Source of the DNA: Candidatus Methanomethylophilaceae archaeon
Lineage (GTDB): Archaea > Thermoplasmatota > Thermoplasmata > Methanomassiliicoccales > Methanomethylophilaceae
NCBI GenBank assembly: GCA_944320495.1
Contig: CALUHR010000001.1
Location: 1-64,000 of the forward strand
Direction: 5' to 3'
DNA length: 64,000 nt
Numbering within the stretch: position 1 is the first letter of the stretch; each line of letters starts with the position of its first letter. A program made the translations under genes and the position numbers. Of the stretch, positions 1-9,142 are shown piece after piece. The notes under the pieces are model-generated. The model was given only the letters and a program-made list of their open reading frames with translations, was not told where the DNA came from and made no database searches.

Positions 1-122
1 GGTTCTTCGCCGATCTGAGGGATGCCCTCGGTGTCGAAATCGATCTCGTATGTCAGGAATCCCTCCGTGATGACTTCAGCAGGGAGGTCCTCAGGGACAG
101 GAGGCTGCTCTATGAGGCGTGA
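1..122 (+). CDS. MNT-type nucleotidyltransferase antitoxin, C-terminal fragment (MntA-like)
   Basis: Only the last 40 or so codons are in the window; the 5' part lies upstream. The frame reads FFADLRDALGVEIDLV and ends RRLLYEA before TGA at 120-122. This resembles the C-terminal end of small MNT-family nucleotidyltransferases, where an acidic-hydrophobic-acidic strand (EIDLV) carries a conserved Asp. Family knowledge: MntA proteins AMPylate and neutralise the HepT ribonuclease encoded just downstream. The gene overlaps the likely HepT start (ATG at 112), the usual coupled arrangement. The assignment rests on this short tail plus the partner gene. Confidence 0.7.
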   Translation, partial: FFADLRDALGVEIDLVCQESLRDDFSREVLRDRRLLYEA

Positions 123-161
123 CATCGGAATCCTCCGTGACATCGTGAAGTACTGTGACAT

Positions 162-473
162 GTGAACGAGATCGTCGAGATGTTCGGCTCGGACGAGGAG
201 GACTTCTTGGACAACAAGGTGTACCAGACCTCCACCGCGTTCTCCATCCTGCAGATCGGAGAGCTCGTCAAGAGGCTCTCGCCGGAACTCAGGGATGAGT
301 TCGGCGAGGTGACCTGGAGCAAGATCGCCGGCATGCGCGACATGTTCGCGCACCAGTATCACAACGTGATCCCGGAACTGCAGTGGAAGACGATTACCGA
401 AAGGGTCCCTGCGCTTAGAGAGGCATGCCTGGAGATCATCGAGGTGCTCGAGTCCAGACATGAAGAAGACTGA
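162..473 (+). CDS. hepT: HepT-like (DUF86) toxin ribonuclease, probably frameshifted
   Basis: This 103-codon frame opens with GTG and carries RDMFAHQY, the RX4HXY signature of HepT/HEPN toxins, which cleave RNA and are held inactive by the MNT partner. The expected N-terminus is present but in another frame: ATG at 112 reads MRRDIGILRDIVKYCDM and then meets TGA at 163-165. Stepping back one base joins it to VNEIVEMFG, the normal continuation in this family. So either one base was lost (inactive gene or assembly error), a -1 frameshift operates, or translation restarts at the overlapping GTG. The natural gene span is 112-473. The RNase motif itself is intact. Confidence 0.7.
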   Translation: MNEIVEMFGSDEEDFLDNKVYQTSTAFSILQIGELVKRLSPELRDEFGEVTWSKIAGMRDMFAHQYHNVIPELQWKTITERVPALREACLEIIEVLESRHEED

Positions 474-474
474 T

Positions 475-954
475 TCATGCTATCGCCTCCGTTTCTCTTC
501 CAAATGCCTCCCTCTGTCTCCTGAGGAAGTATTCGTCTGGCTCCTCGAAGGGTCCGGCCATGACCAGGTCGTCGTCCATCGGGAGTCCGAGGTCGAGGGT
601 GCACAGGGTCAGCGGGCACATCCTGGAGAAGTCCACTATCGTCAGGTGCTCGTCTCTGAGCCTGGACTTGAACGATTGGAAGATGTTCCTGACGAGATCG
701 AAGTCCTCCGCGAAGACCACGACAGGATCGTCTCTGATGTATCTGATGTACGAGCCGGTGCAGTCGTGGTATCCGTCGAAGGTCCTGAGGATCCTGTGGC
801 ATTCCCTGCAGACGCGGATCTTGTACTGACGGTAGATTCCGAGGGTGCGGATGTTCCTCTTAGACACACCGCCCCAGTACCTGATCCTGAATTCCACCGC
901 GAGGGCTCTCATGGTCCACTGCTCCCAGTCGACCCCGGAGAGGTCCCCGACCAT
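475..954 (-). CDS. unknown 159-aa protein next to the Rep gene
   Basis: The frame starts with ATG at 954, 13 bases after the CGA that closes the Rep gene, and ends with TGA at 475, abutting the convergent hepT. I do not recognise the family. Visible features are a WEQWTMRALAVEF stretch near the start and a CRECHRILRTFDGYHDC cluster near residue 55 that could bind zinc. With the standard code this frame looks like the frameshifted C-terminus of Rep; with CGA as a stop it is a separate downstream gene. There is a purine-rich GGCAAGGGAAGG just before the ATG. No internal CGA was seen. It probably belongs to the same mobile element as Rep. Confidence 0.5.
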   Translation of the reverse strand: MVGDLSGVDWEQWTMRALAVEFRIRYWGGVSKRNIRTLGIYRQYKIRVCRECHRILRTFDGYHDCTGSYIRYIRDDPVVVFAEDFDLVRNIFQSFKSRLRDEHLTIVDFSRMCPLTLCTLDLGLPMDDDLVMAGPFEEPDEYFLRRQREAFGRETEAIA

Positions 955-967
955 CCTTCCCTTGCCT

Positions 968-1780
968 TCGCCCGTTCTCGTTGTAATCCTTCTCAGTGTA
1001 GGATGCACCTGGGGACTGGAGTCCGGGGACGAGCATGTCGAGGACCTTCAGGTCCCAGTCGATGTCGTCGGGGTCCTTCTCGGCCATGCCGAGGCCCATG
1101 TGCGTCGTGAGGTAGGCGGCGGTGTGCCTGATGCTCCTGATCCTCTCGCGGGCGTGGACCTTCTTGATGAGCCAACCGGGATTGGATTTCCTGAATGCTG
1201 TGGTGTCGATGCGGCCGTAGCAGAGGATGTGGAAGTGCGGGGAGAACTCCCACTCCGATTCTTTCTGACGCCAGGGATGGAATATCGTGACTCCGGCTGT
1301 GGCACCGAACGCGACCATGGAGTCGTCGACATGCCTGCAGAGGTCGTCGAACTCGGGCTTGGTCTGGCAGAGCCTCTTGATCAGTTTCTGCGGAGGTGAG
1401 ACCACCCAGTGGTCGATGTCACCCACGTGAATCCCTTTCTTCTCGCTGAGGACTATGTACGAAAGGAGCTGCTTCTCTATCTGGACGCCCCTCTTGAGAG
1501 CGGTGTCGTTCATGCACTTCGGACATCTGAGGCTCCAGCAATGCCTGCGCTTGCCCTTGCAGTGGTGCTCGGGACCGTCGGGACATGCGGAGTACACGAT
1601 GCCACCTGTAGGGGAGCGAATGAATCCGCATCCCTTCCTGTCGGGACGCGAGATGTCGGGGACCGGGCAGGGGTGACTCTCACAAAGGATTTCTCCGACA
1701 GATGGACGGTGAGTTCCAGTCTTTCGGCGAACGACACTCGACCCCTGTCCGTTTCTATGCAGGTCGGGGAGGCCTGACAT
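968..1780 (-). CDS. HUH-type rolling-circle replication initiator-like protein
   Basis: A 270-residue protein with a CPKC zinc-type motif near residue 90, a His-hydrophobic-His motif (HFHILCYG) near residue 185 and a YLTTHMG segment further on that matches the position of the catalytic Tyr in HUH endonucleases. Such proteins nick one strand to start rolling-circle replication of plasmids or viruses. ATG at 1780 is chosen because the zinc region starts well after it and sequence upstream looks non-coding. The first in-frame YGA is CGA at 968-970; the standard code would run on to 860 over the next gene. An isolated Rep beside a toxin-antitoxin pair suggests an integrated plasmid remnant or a small mobile element. 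Confidence 0.6.
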
Positions 1781-1934
1781 TTCCTCGGATCTGCAAGATT
1801 GGCGTGTATAGTTAGCAAAGACTCGGCACGATTCACCATGTGATATGCAATAAAAGAGAACGCCACCGGAGTCGCAGTCATAGTCGTGGCGGTCTTTCCG
1901 CCTCTCGGAGCGGTCGGTCATCCCGGCGCGGGCA

Positions 1935-3347
1935 TCACAGCTGTCCGGAGAGCATCCACGAGACCGAGGTGCTCACCCTCTGCAGCAGGGTGCGCGAATC
2001 GTACATCCCTATCGTGTACTCGGTGCATCTCTCGAGGTCCCTCAGGAACGCCGCGTCCATCTCCGCCCCGAGCTCCTCGGAGTAGATCATTGCGTTGCCC
2101 TCGAAGTTCAGCGACATGCTGCGGTCGTCGAAGTTCGCGGAGCCCACGGAGCACAGCCTCCCGTCGGCCACGACGGATTTGGAGTGGACGAACCCGTCAT
2201 GGTACTCGTAGACCCTCACGCCGCTACGCATGACCTCGTAGGCGTACTTCCTGTTGGACCAGTACACGAACGGGTGGTCGCCGACGTCCGGGATGATCAC
2301 CCTCACGTCCACGCCCCTCATGGCCGCCGCTCTGAGGGCCATGAGGCAGGCCTGGTTGGGATCGAAGTACGGCGTGTGGATGTACAGGGTCCTCTCGGCG
2401 TTCTCGACCATCATCAGGTACTGGAAGGCGATGGGGTTGTCCCTCCCGACGTCGGGCCCGCCCATGACGGCCTGCACGGGCGTGTTTCCCATCCCGCACG
2501 CCTTCGCATAGTATTTGGGGTCCGCCGTCAGGTCCTCCTTGCACGCATACTTCCAGTCGGACGAGAACCTGAAGCTCAGGGCATTGGTCGCGGACCCCTC
2601 GATGCGGACGGCCGTGTCCCTCCAGTGTCCGAACTCCCCCTTCCCTAGGTACTCCTCGCCTATGTTGAAGCCGCCTATGTACGAGATCCCCCCGTCTATG
2701 ACGGCGATCTTCCTGTGGTTCCTGTTGTTCTTCTTGGGGCTCAGAAGGCAGACCGCCGCGGAGTGGAACACCGCGACCTTCCCTCCCGCCTCCCTCAGGG
2801 CCCTCTTGCCCGATGCGCCGGTGTTGAACCCCAGGGCGTCCACCATCAGTCTGACCTCCACGCCCTCCGCGGCCTTCTGTGCCAGGAGGGACACGATCTC
2901 GTCGCCGAGGGGGTCCTTGCGTATTATGTAATATTCCAGGTGCACGAACCTCCTGGCGTTGCGGATGTCCTCCTTAAGGGAGTCGAACTTCTCGTTCCCG
3001 TCGGTGAAGAGGCGGACGTCGTTGTCGGAGGTGACGATGCCCGCGCCCGCGCGGTAGAGGGCATCGTCCAATCCCGCACATCCCTCCGGGACACCGGAGG
3101 GAGATCCGCTCACGTACTCCGGCGGTATTCCCGACCTCTCCACCGATCTGAAGGCGTGCTTGGCGTAGAACGTCTGGCCGAAGAACAGGTACAGGACGAA
3201 TCCGAAGACCGGTATGACCAGGAGGATGACCACCCAGAGAAGGGTCTTGGACGGGTCTCCGCGCTCGAGGAACAGCATCGAGACCAGGAGCACCAGGTCG
3301 CTCAGGTAGATCAGTGGGACTATGTTGTCCAGGATGGTTTCCAGCAC
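1935..3347 (-). CDS. cls: cardiolipin synthase (phospholipase D family)
   Basis: A 470-residue membrane enzyme. Two hydrophobic segments lie in the first 55 residues. Two HKD motifs follow: NHRKIAVIDGG near residue 215 and FVHSKSVVADG near residue 395, each followed by the G-x-x-N element (GGFN, GSANFDDRS). This is the standard architecture of bacterial-type cardiolipin synthases, which in archaea join two phosphoglycerol-headgroup lipids into a dimeric cardiolipin analogue. The Shine-Dalgarno is not obvious. It is divergently transcribed from the ClC gene. It ends with TGA. The length matches the family. Confidence 0.9.
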   Translation of the reverse strand: MLETILDNIVPLIYLSDLVLLVSMLFLERGDPSKTLLWVVILLVIPVFGFVLYLFFGQTFYAKHAFRSVERSGIPPEYVSGSPSGVPEGCAGLDDALYRAGAGIVTSDNDVRLFTDGNEKFDSLKEDIRNARRFVHLEYYIIRKDPLGDEIVSLLAQKAAEGVEVRLMVDALGFNTGASGKRALREAGGKVAVFHSAAVCLLSPKKNNRNHRKIAVIDGGISYIGGFNIGEEYLGKGEFGHWRDTAVRIEGSATNALSFRFSSDWKYACKEDLTADPKYYAKACGMGNTPVQAVMGGPDVGRDNPIAFQYLMMVENAERTLYIHTPYFDPNQACLMALRAAAMRGVDVRVIIPDVGDHPFVYWSNRKYAYEVMRSGVRVYEYHDGFVHSKSVVADGRLCSVGSANFDDRSMSLNFEGNAMIYSEELGAEMDAAFLRDLERCTEYTIGMYDSRTLLQRVSTSVSWMLSGQL

Positions 3348-3561
3348 GGGTGCCCATCACATCCTCGATATATCCAGATTGGGTCCGCCGGATGCATGGG
3401 AGGGCCCTCCGGACCGCCGTTCCCCCCGTCGCCCAGATGGGTCCAGGATGCGCAGGATGGCGATGACCGCCGTAACGGACATCAATATGATGTTCCGATG
3501 CTTCATCGGGGTTCGACTGGTTGCACAGAAAAACGCCGGACGGGCCCTGGAGGCGATTCGG

Positions 3562-4806
3562 ATGGACGGGGTGAGGGCGGTCAACAGGTTCGCGTTCATG
3601 CTGTCGGTCCTGATCACCGGGGCTATCGCAGGGGCGTTCGTCTGGCTGGTCCTCTTCGCGATGGACGCCGGCCTAGACATCATCTGGGATCGTCTGGCCT
3701 CGTGGTTCGGCAGGTTCTATCCGATACCGGTATGCATCGTCGGAGGCATCGTCATCGGGCTGTTCGCCAGAAGGTATGGTGACTATCCAGAGGACCTCCG
3801 CACCGTGATGGCCAAGGTGAAGCGCGACGGGCGCTACGACTACGACAAGATTGGCAGGATGTCCGTCGCCGCCGTACTGCCGCTCGTATTCGGCGGCTCC
3901 GTCGGACCGGAGGCCGGGCTAACGGGGGTCATAGCGGGCCTGTGCTCCTGGGCGGCGGACAGGATGAGGCGCTTCGGTTCCGATCTCCGCGAGCTGACGG
4001 AGGCAGGCGTCACAGCCACGATGTCCGCGCTCTTCGGCGCCCCTCTGTACGGATTCGCGGAGGGGATGAGCGACCGCCCGTCAGAAGCCCATGAGATGTC
4101 GAAGTGGATGCGCGCGACAGTATACATCATAGCCATCGCAGGCGCGCTCGGCGCCCTCGTGCTGCTGAACCGCTTCGTGGGGGGCGGGATGCCACTGCCG
4201 CATTACGAATGGGATTCCGTCGAGGCCGAGGAGCTGCTGTGGTTCGTGCCGATGATGCTCGTGGGCGCCCTGGCAGGATGGATGTTCCGCGTCCTGGATT
4301 CGTCCATGCATCTTCTCTCGGGGAGGATGGGCCGCAGGCCGGTGCTCAAACCGGTGATCGCCGGCACCGTCCTGGGCATCATCGGGGTCATCCTCCCGTT
4401 CACCATGTTCTCCGGTGAGGCCCAGGCGGAGGAGCTGGACGCCGTTTGGGCGGGGACGGGCGCGCTGGTGCTGCTGGCCACGGGGTTCGTTAAGATCGCC
4501 GTCACAGCGATGTGCGTCAACATGGGCTGGCGCGGGGGGCACTTCTTCCCCGTGATATTCGCAGGGATATCCATCGGATACGGCATGTCCCTTCTGACGG
4601 GGACGGACCCGGTGTTCTGCCTCTGCGTGGTCACCGCGGCGCTCGTCGGAGGGGTGATGCGCAAGCCCGTGATGGCCCTGCTTATGCTGTTCCTGTGCTT
4701 CCCCCTACTAGCGGCTATACCGATGCTGGTCGCCGCGTTCGTCGGGTCCCGCATACCGTTGCCGGGATGGGCATCGGATCATGATGGGGAAACGGACAGC
4801 TCGTGA
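3562..4806 (+). CDS. ClC-family chloride channel or H+/Cl- antiporter
   Basis: A 414-residue polytopic membrane protein. GGSVGPEAGL near residue 112 is the GxxxGPE selectivity-filter motif and GGHFFPVIFAG near residue 325 corresponds to the GxFxP motif of ClC proteins. The start at 3562 is chosen because GGAGG lies eight bases upstream and upstream codons overlap the divergent cls gene and are not hydrophobic. ClC proteins carry chloride (or fluoride or nitrate) across the membrane as channels or proton exchangers; which applies here cannot be read from the sequence. It ends with TGA. An eye scan found no in-frame CGA. Confidence 0.85.
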   Translation: MDGVRAVNRFAFMLSVLITGAIAGAFVWLVLFAMDAGLDIIWDRLASWFGRFYPIPVCIVGGIVIGLFARRYGDYPEDLRTVMAKVKRDGRYDYDKIGRMSVAAVLPLVFGGSVGPEAGLTGVIAGLCSWAADRMRRFGSDLRELTEAGVTATMSALFGAPLYGFAEGMSDRPSEAHEMSKWMRATVYIIAIAGALGALVLLNRFVGGGMPLPHYEWDSVEAEELLWFVPMMLVGALAGWMFRVLDSSMHLLSGRMGRRPVLKPVIAGTVLGIIGVILPFTMFSGEAQAEELDAVWAGTGALVLLATGFVKIAVTAMCVNMGWRGGHFFPVIFAGISIGYGMSLLTGTDPVFCLCVVTAALVGGVMRKPVMALLMLFLCFPLLAAIPMLVAAFVGSRIPLPGWASDHDGETDSS

Positions 4807-5109
4807 TCCCGCGGTACGGGGCCAATCATCCCGGGGAACCTCGCGGATGTCAATCCGGATCATCCATCCGGGAGCGGCTCTCCCACTTCGGGCATCGTCC
4901 GTCCGTGTTCGTATATATGATATTTGTTGAATCGCGACGGTGGCGCCGTCCCGTTTTGTTGATTGCCGCATCTTTCTGCAGATGATGGGGCTGATGGCGG
5001 TACATAACCGACTGTTTTTATTGTTGGATACATACTCCAATTGGTTTTTTTTATATCGGAAACATCGGTCATTCTTCATGACGGTCCGAATCCGTCTGGA
5101 TGGGATGGC
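4807..5109. promoter_or_regulatory. intergenic region with AT-rich promoter for the ABC operon
   Basis: No convincing gene is seen in these 303 bases. The right half is much richer in A+T than its surroundings. TTTTTTTTATATCGG at about 5045-5058 is the best TATA-like element and sits about 55 bases before the ATG at 5110, consistent with a short leader. A second T-rich patch lies at about 5013-5022. The left part, just after the ClC stop, shows only GC-rich sequence with no clear hairpin. Confidence 0.45.
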
Positions 5110-6060
5110 ATGAGAAAGCAGTTCGTGTGTCTGGCCGTGATATGCGTGATCGCTGTCGCGGCTTTCGTCAGCATCTCGATTTATCGCGAGGACGTGAGAT
5201 CCGACCTCGTACCGCTGAACGATTCCCTGGATGGGGGACTCTTCGGGAAGGTGGGGGCAACCATAGACGGCGAACCCTACGAGATTGCGGAGCTGTACTC
5301 GCAGATCAGTCCGGTCTACAGCGACGGGGATCATACCTACTGCGAACTCCTGATGATCGTCAACTCGAACGCCGAGGGGCGTCCGAGCTTCACGCTCTAC
5401 TACAGCTATTTCAGCGACTCTAATTCGCTCGTCCCAGAGGGTGCCCAGGCGTTGGCCGATGAGGGGTCATACCAGGTGTTCGAGTACACGGACGATCCCA
5501 GTGGGGACATCATCAGGTTCTACGTCTCCGACGAACGGATCCAGACCGTGGATGTGGTCGGTTCTTCGGTGCTGAAGGTCGGCGACGGGTTCAAGCCGCT
5601 GGACTACGACATGAGCGTCGATTACGGCGGTACCGTCACCAGCGTCAACCGTGTGATGGAGATGGACCCCACCCCCACGAAGGTCTACAGGATCGAGGGT
5701 CATGAGAACGGGGAGCGTCTCGAAGGTACGATAACGGTGAGATCCATCTCGTCGACGATCTTCCATGGGTACATCAACGAGTACGCCGAGGTCAGCATAG
5801 AGATCGAGGGTACCGAGCTTCCCGGATTCATCACGACGTTCTACTCCAGCCTGGGGGTGGACGGGTCGTTCTACAACAGCAATGCCAGTCTGGACATCTA
5901 CAGGGATGGGGTGTACGTGGAATCCGATTCGTCGGTCACTGTCGATGTCGACGACGGATGGGAAGTCGTCATGGAGGGCGTCGTCACGTACTACCAGCTC
6001 GACGAGAACCTCGGGATCGTCTCGGAGCGCACGATCGAGTTCGGATACGAGGTGATATGA
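5110..6060 (+). CDS. exported or membrane-anchored protein of unknown function, first gene of an ABC exporter operon
   Basis: A 316-residue protein with a short basic N-terminus (MRKQ) followed by about 20 hydrophobic residues, then a polar, Asp- and Tyr-rich domain with many short beta-prone segments. This looks like a signal anchor and an extracytoplasmic domain. I recognise no family. It ends at TGA one base before the ABC ATPase start, and the permease follows by overlap, so the three genes form one operon and the protein probably works with, or is cargo or sensor for, the transporter. ATG at 5110 is chosen because it places the signal anchor at the N-terminus. Confidence 0.6.
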   Translation: MRKQFVCLAVICVIAVAAFVSISIYREDVRSDLVPLNDSLDGGLFGKVGATIDGEPYEIAELYSQISPVYSDGDHTYCELLMIVNSNAEGRPSFTLYYSYFSDSNSLVPEGAQALADEGSYQVFEYTDDPSGDIIRFYVSDERIQTVDVVGSSVLKVGDGFKPLDYDMSVDYGGTVTSVNRVMEMDPTPTKVYRIEGHENGERLEGTITVRSISSTIFHGYINEYAEVSIEIEGTELPGFITTFYSSLGVDGSFYNSNASLDIYRDGVYVESDSSVTVDVDDGWEVVMEGVVTYYQLDENLGIVSERTIEFGYEVI

Positions 6061-6061
6061 C

Positions 6062-6985
6062 ATGCAGGGGATTCTCGAGGTGGAGGACGTCGTCAAGACG
6101 TTCCGGGGCCATGCCGCGGTGGACCATGCCTCCTTCTCCGTAGGGAAGGGCAGCTTCACCGCCCTGCTAGGGCCGAACGGATCGGGCAAGAGCACGACCC
6201 TCAAGATGTGCACCAACCTGTTGCAGCCCGATTCGGGCAGGATACTGATAGACGGGATCGATGTCTTCGAGGACACGGTGGCCGCGCTGTCGGGAGCCGG
6301 CTGCGTGATAGAGACCCCAGTGGTCTACCCGGATGTCAGTGGCAGGAGTTACCTGGAGCATCTGGGAAGGCTCTCGGGGATGTCCTCCGAGACCGCATCA
6401 TCGGAGGCCGAGCGCGTCCTGGGGATAGTGGGGATGTCCGATCGCTGTGACAGGAAGGTCGGATCCTACTCAAAGGGGATGCGGCAGAGGATCGTACTGG
6501 CCCAGTCTCTGATTGGCGATCCGTCGCTGATGATGATGGACGAGCCGACCTCTGGGCTGGACCCGCAGGGCAGCATGGAGTTCGGGGAGATCCTCAGACG
6601 TCTCAATCGCGAGGGCAAGACCATCCTGATGAGCTCGCACATGCTCCATGAGGTGGAGGGGCTGTGCGACAGCGTCGTGGTCATCGACCGCGGCAGGACG
6701 GTGGCCCAGGGCAGGATATCGGACATCACCAGGCTGTCCAGGATCACCGTCTCCGTGGTAGGCGAGGTGTCCGATGCCGCGCTGAGGTCTGTCTCCGAGA
6801 TGGAGGACGTCCTAGAGGCTTCCAAGATCGATGGGGGCCTGACGCTCAGGCTGGACGGAGGTGCCGACAGGCAGGCCGAACTGGTCAGGGACATGGTCTC
6901 CATGGGGCTTCGCGTGTACGCCGTAAGGAAGGAGGATCCGCTGGAGGAGGCGTTCATGCACATCACCGGAGGTGACGGCGAATGA
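6062..6985 (+). CDS. ABC transporter ATP-binding protein (ABC-2 exporter type)
   Basis: A 307-residue ATPase. Walker A is GPNGSGKST near residue 37, the signature YSKGMRQRI near residue 137, Walker B LMMMDEPTSGLDP near residue 157, and the switch His follows (SSHMLHE). The C-terminal 90 residues match the extension seen in CcmA/DrrA-like subunits. It powers the membrane subunit encoded next, whose ATG overlaps its TGA. The substrate is unknown; families of this type export drugs, peptides or lipids, or act on membrane processes. No in-frame CGA was found by eye. Confidence 0.9.
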   Translation: MQGILEVEDVVKTFRGHAAVDHASFSVGKGSFTALLGPNGSGKSTTLKMCTNLLQPDSGRILIDGIDVFEDTVAALSGAGCVIETPVVYPDVSGRSYLEHLGRLSGMSSETASSEAERVLGIVGMSDRCDRKVGSYSKGMRQRIVLAQSLIGDPSLMMMDEPTSGLDPQGSMEFGEILRRLNREGKTILMSSHMLHEVEGLCDSVVVIDRGRTVAQGRISDITRLSRITVSVVGEVSDAALRSVSEMEDVLEASKIDGGLTLRLDGGADRQAELVRDMVSMGLRVYAVRKEDPLEEAFMHITGGDGE

Positions 6986-7788
6986 ACGCCGTCGGATCCA
7001 TGAGGCAGGTCCTCGAGGTAACCCGTTTCGAGACGCTCAGGAAGGTTAAGAGCTGGAGACTTCTGTTCCCCTTGATATGCGCCGTCGCCGTATGTGCCCT
7101 GGCATTCGGCAACGGGAGCGGCGAGATGAGGGGCTATGCGGGCACGGAGTCCGCGTTGGCACTGCTCAGACCGTTCCTGGCATCCGCGCCCCTGATCGCG
7201 GCGATAGCCGCGACCGTGCTCTGCACGGAGACCCTCTCGGAGGAGTTCGAGAGGGGTTCCGGATACATCACGTTCACCAAGCCGGTCCGCAGGGAGACGG
7301 TCTTCGCTGGCAAGTTCCTATCGGGGTTCCTGGTGTCCCTGATCGTATTGGCAGTCTATTACGCCCTGACGTTCGCGATATGCGCCGCGTTGGCCGGCGA
7401 GGTGCCCGCAAGGGCGCTGGCGGCCGTCCCGCTGGCGGTGCTGTACCTGTTCGCGGTAACCGGGGTATGCATGCTCTTCAGCGCACTGGCACCCAAGGGC
7501 AGCATGGCGATGATGGCCGCCTTCCTGCTGATGGTGGTCCTGCAGATCTTCATGCAGAACGTGTCGTTCTCCACCGAGCCCTGGTACAGCCTGGGATACG
7601 AATGCGGGATCCTGGGCGACTATCCTCTTGGGAACCAGACCGAGTTCGATGTCGATGTGTTCGGCAACGCGAGGGCGGAAGACTATGTGCCAGACGTGAG
7701 CATCGCCTGCGTCGTCATGGCCGTGTACGCGCTCATCTCCACTGCGCTCGCCGTGACGGTGTTCAGGTACAGGAACATGAGATCCCGA
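6982..7788 (+). CDS. ABC-2 type transporter permease
   Basis: A 268-residue protein with about six hydrophobic segments (near residues 25-40, 65-82, 110-132, 145-165, 170-190 and 235-255), the layout of ABC-2 permeases. Near residue 90 it carries FERGSGYITFTKPVRRE, like the cytoplasmic loop of NosY-like permeases. The start overlaps the ATPase stop (ATGA). The end has two YGA codons in a row: CGA at 7786-7788 then TGA at 7789-7791. If CGA is not a stop, the protein has one more Arg. A hairpin terminator follows. Confidence 0.85.
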
Positions 7789-7852
7789 TGAGATCCCGGA
7801 CAGGGGGAGGGGGACGACTCCGGGCCGGCACCCCCTTCCCAAGAATGTTGTC

Positions 7853-7875
7853 GAGGGGGCTCAAGCCGCCCCCTC
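7853..7875. terminator. hairpin between convergent genes
   Basis: GAGGGGGC at 7853-7860 pairs with GCCCCCTC at 7868-7875 around a 7-base loop. It sits between the permease end and the convergent ferredoxin end, so it could serve both strands. Confidence 0.5.
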
Positions 7876-7880
7876 AGTGC

Positions 7881-8387
7881 TCAGGAGTTGAACCTCATGG
7901 TCCTGAGGAGCTCCCTTGCGGCCTCCACGGGGAACCCCTCCGGGGGATCCGTCACGAACGCCTCGAGCATCCTCCTGACCTCACCGCTCTGGGGGAGCAG
8001 GAACCCCGTCTCGCGGATGAGGTCCTCGCCCATCAGGCGGTCCGATCTGCGTACCGCGGACATGAGCGTCCTGAGGCCTGCGTCGTCCGTCGTCTCCGCC
8101 ACGTTCCTGGCGATGGCCTCCTGAACGGCCTTGCTCCTGGAGATCCCTCTCACGGCGTCGACGACCTTGGCGTCCTTGGGCTGCTGGTGCGGGTAGTCTA
8201 GGGGTATCATGCAGATGGCGGAGTTGGGACAGGACCTGGCGCAGTCTCCGCATCCGATGCATTTCTTGAAGTCGATCTGCCCGGTCTCGGTGTCCGTGGC
8301 CCCGGTGGGGCAGACGTAGAGGCACATGCAGTCCTTGGTGCAGATCCTGAGGTTCCTGGAGGCGATCATCCTCGGCATCTCAGGCAC
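7881..8387 (-). CDS. 2[4Fe-4S] ferredoxin-domain protein
   Basis: A 168-residue protein. Near residues 16-26 it has [12 protein letters not shown] and near residues 43-54 [12 protein letters not shown], the paired cysteine sets of a dicluster ferredoxin, though the first set is unusual (CxxxCxCxxxCP). The C-terminal 100 residues are helical and carry no cysteine; I do not recognise them. Its ATG overlaps the end of the double rubredoxin gene, so the two proteins are co-translated and may exchange electrons. It ends with TGA. Confidence 0.75.
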   Translation of the reverse strand: MPEMPRMIASRNLRICTKDCMCLYVCPTGATDTETGQIDFKKCIGCGDCARSCPNSAICMIPLDYPHQQPKDAKVVDAVRGISRSKAVQEAIARNVAETTDDAGLRTLMSAVRRSDRLMGEDLIRETGFLLPQSGEVRRMLEAFVTDPPEGFPVEAARELLRTMRFNS

Positions 8388-9054
8388 CTCCCTGGATCCT
8401 GAGGATCATGTGCCCGGGGACCTTGCAGACGGGGCAGACCTCCGGAGGGTCGTCCCCGATGTAGATGAACCCGCAGATGTCGCAGACGTAGACCCCGGTG
8501 TGCTCCAGGAACGACGGGTCCTTCCTGTACCTCTCGAGCAGGGTCCTCATGATGAGGGTGGCCTTCTCGCTCCAGGTGAGCACCCTCAGGGCGCCCCTGT
8601 CCGACATGAGGGCGGCCGTCCCCTTGGCGTCGTTATAGGCCATGAGGTCGGCGTTGATCATCCTGAGGAGGGTGTCGATCCCCTCGTTGTCCTCGGTCAC
8701 GGTCCTGGATTCGAAGTAGTCAGCGATCTGTCCGAACAGCTCGGCCTCGCGGGTGAGCTGCTGCACCCCGCATCCCCTCTTCAGGTTGGAGCAGAGGGCG
8801 CTCAGCTGTCCGGGCGTGAGCTCGCGGAGCTCGTCGGTCTCCCATCCGGATATCTCCGGGGCGGGGGCCTGGGCGGTGGGCGCGGCCTCCTGGACCGTCG
8901 GGGAGGATGGGGACTCCTCCTCGTCCATGGGTTCGAAGCCCTCTTTGCCCTCGCCGCAGACGGGGCAGCACCAGTCATCGGGGAGGTCGGAGAACTTAAC
9001 TCCCTCCTTCTCCTCGTCGTAGATGTATCCGCAGACGCCGCATCTGTATCTCAT
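8380..9054 (-). CDS. protein with rubredoxin domains at both ends
   Basis: A 224-residue protein. The N-terminus is a full rubredoxin (CGVCGYIYD and CCPVCGEG, residues 5-45). An Ala/Pro/Ser-rich linker covers about residues 48-72. A helical middle domain of about 110 residues contains a [21 protein letters not shown] segment in part. The C-terminus (about 188-218) is the shorter rubredoxin-like knuckle seen in rubrerythrins ([10 protein letters not shown] and CPVCKVP). Each knuckle should bind one iron. No di-iron EXXH pattern is evident in the middle. The context of ferredoxin and flavoproteins points to electron transfer, possibly in oxidative-stress defence of an anaerobe. Confidence 0.75.
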   Translation of the reverse strand: MRYRCGVCGYIYDEEKEGVKFSDLPDDWCCPVCGEGKEGFEPMDEEESPSSPTVQEAAPTAQAPAPEISGWETDELRELTPGQLSALCSNLKRGCGVQQLTREAELFGQIADYFESRTVTEDNEGIDTLLRMINADLMAYNDAKGTAALMSDRGALRVLTWSEKATLIMRTLLERYRKDPSFLEHTGVYVCDICGFIYIGDDPPEVCPVCKVPGHMILRIQGGA

Positions 9055-9142
9055 GGACGTGCCAGCGCATCGGCCCTTTTTATATTCGGATGCCTCCGGA
9101 TGGGGATTGTGAAGGTCCGTTCAGACCCGGCGCAGAGGATGC

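Noticed and set aside
860..1008. A frameshift inside the Rep gene
   Set aside because: The Rep frame meets CGA at 968-970 and the second frame has its own ATG at 954. With CGA as a stop no frameshift is needed. It remains a fallback if the code proposal fails.
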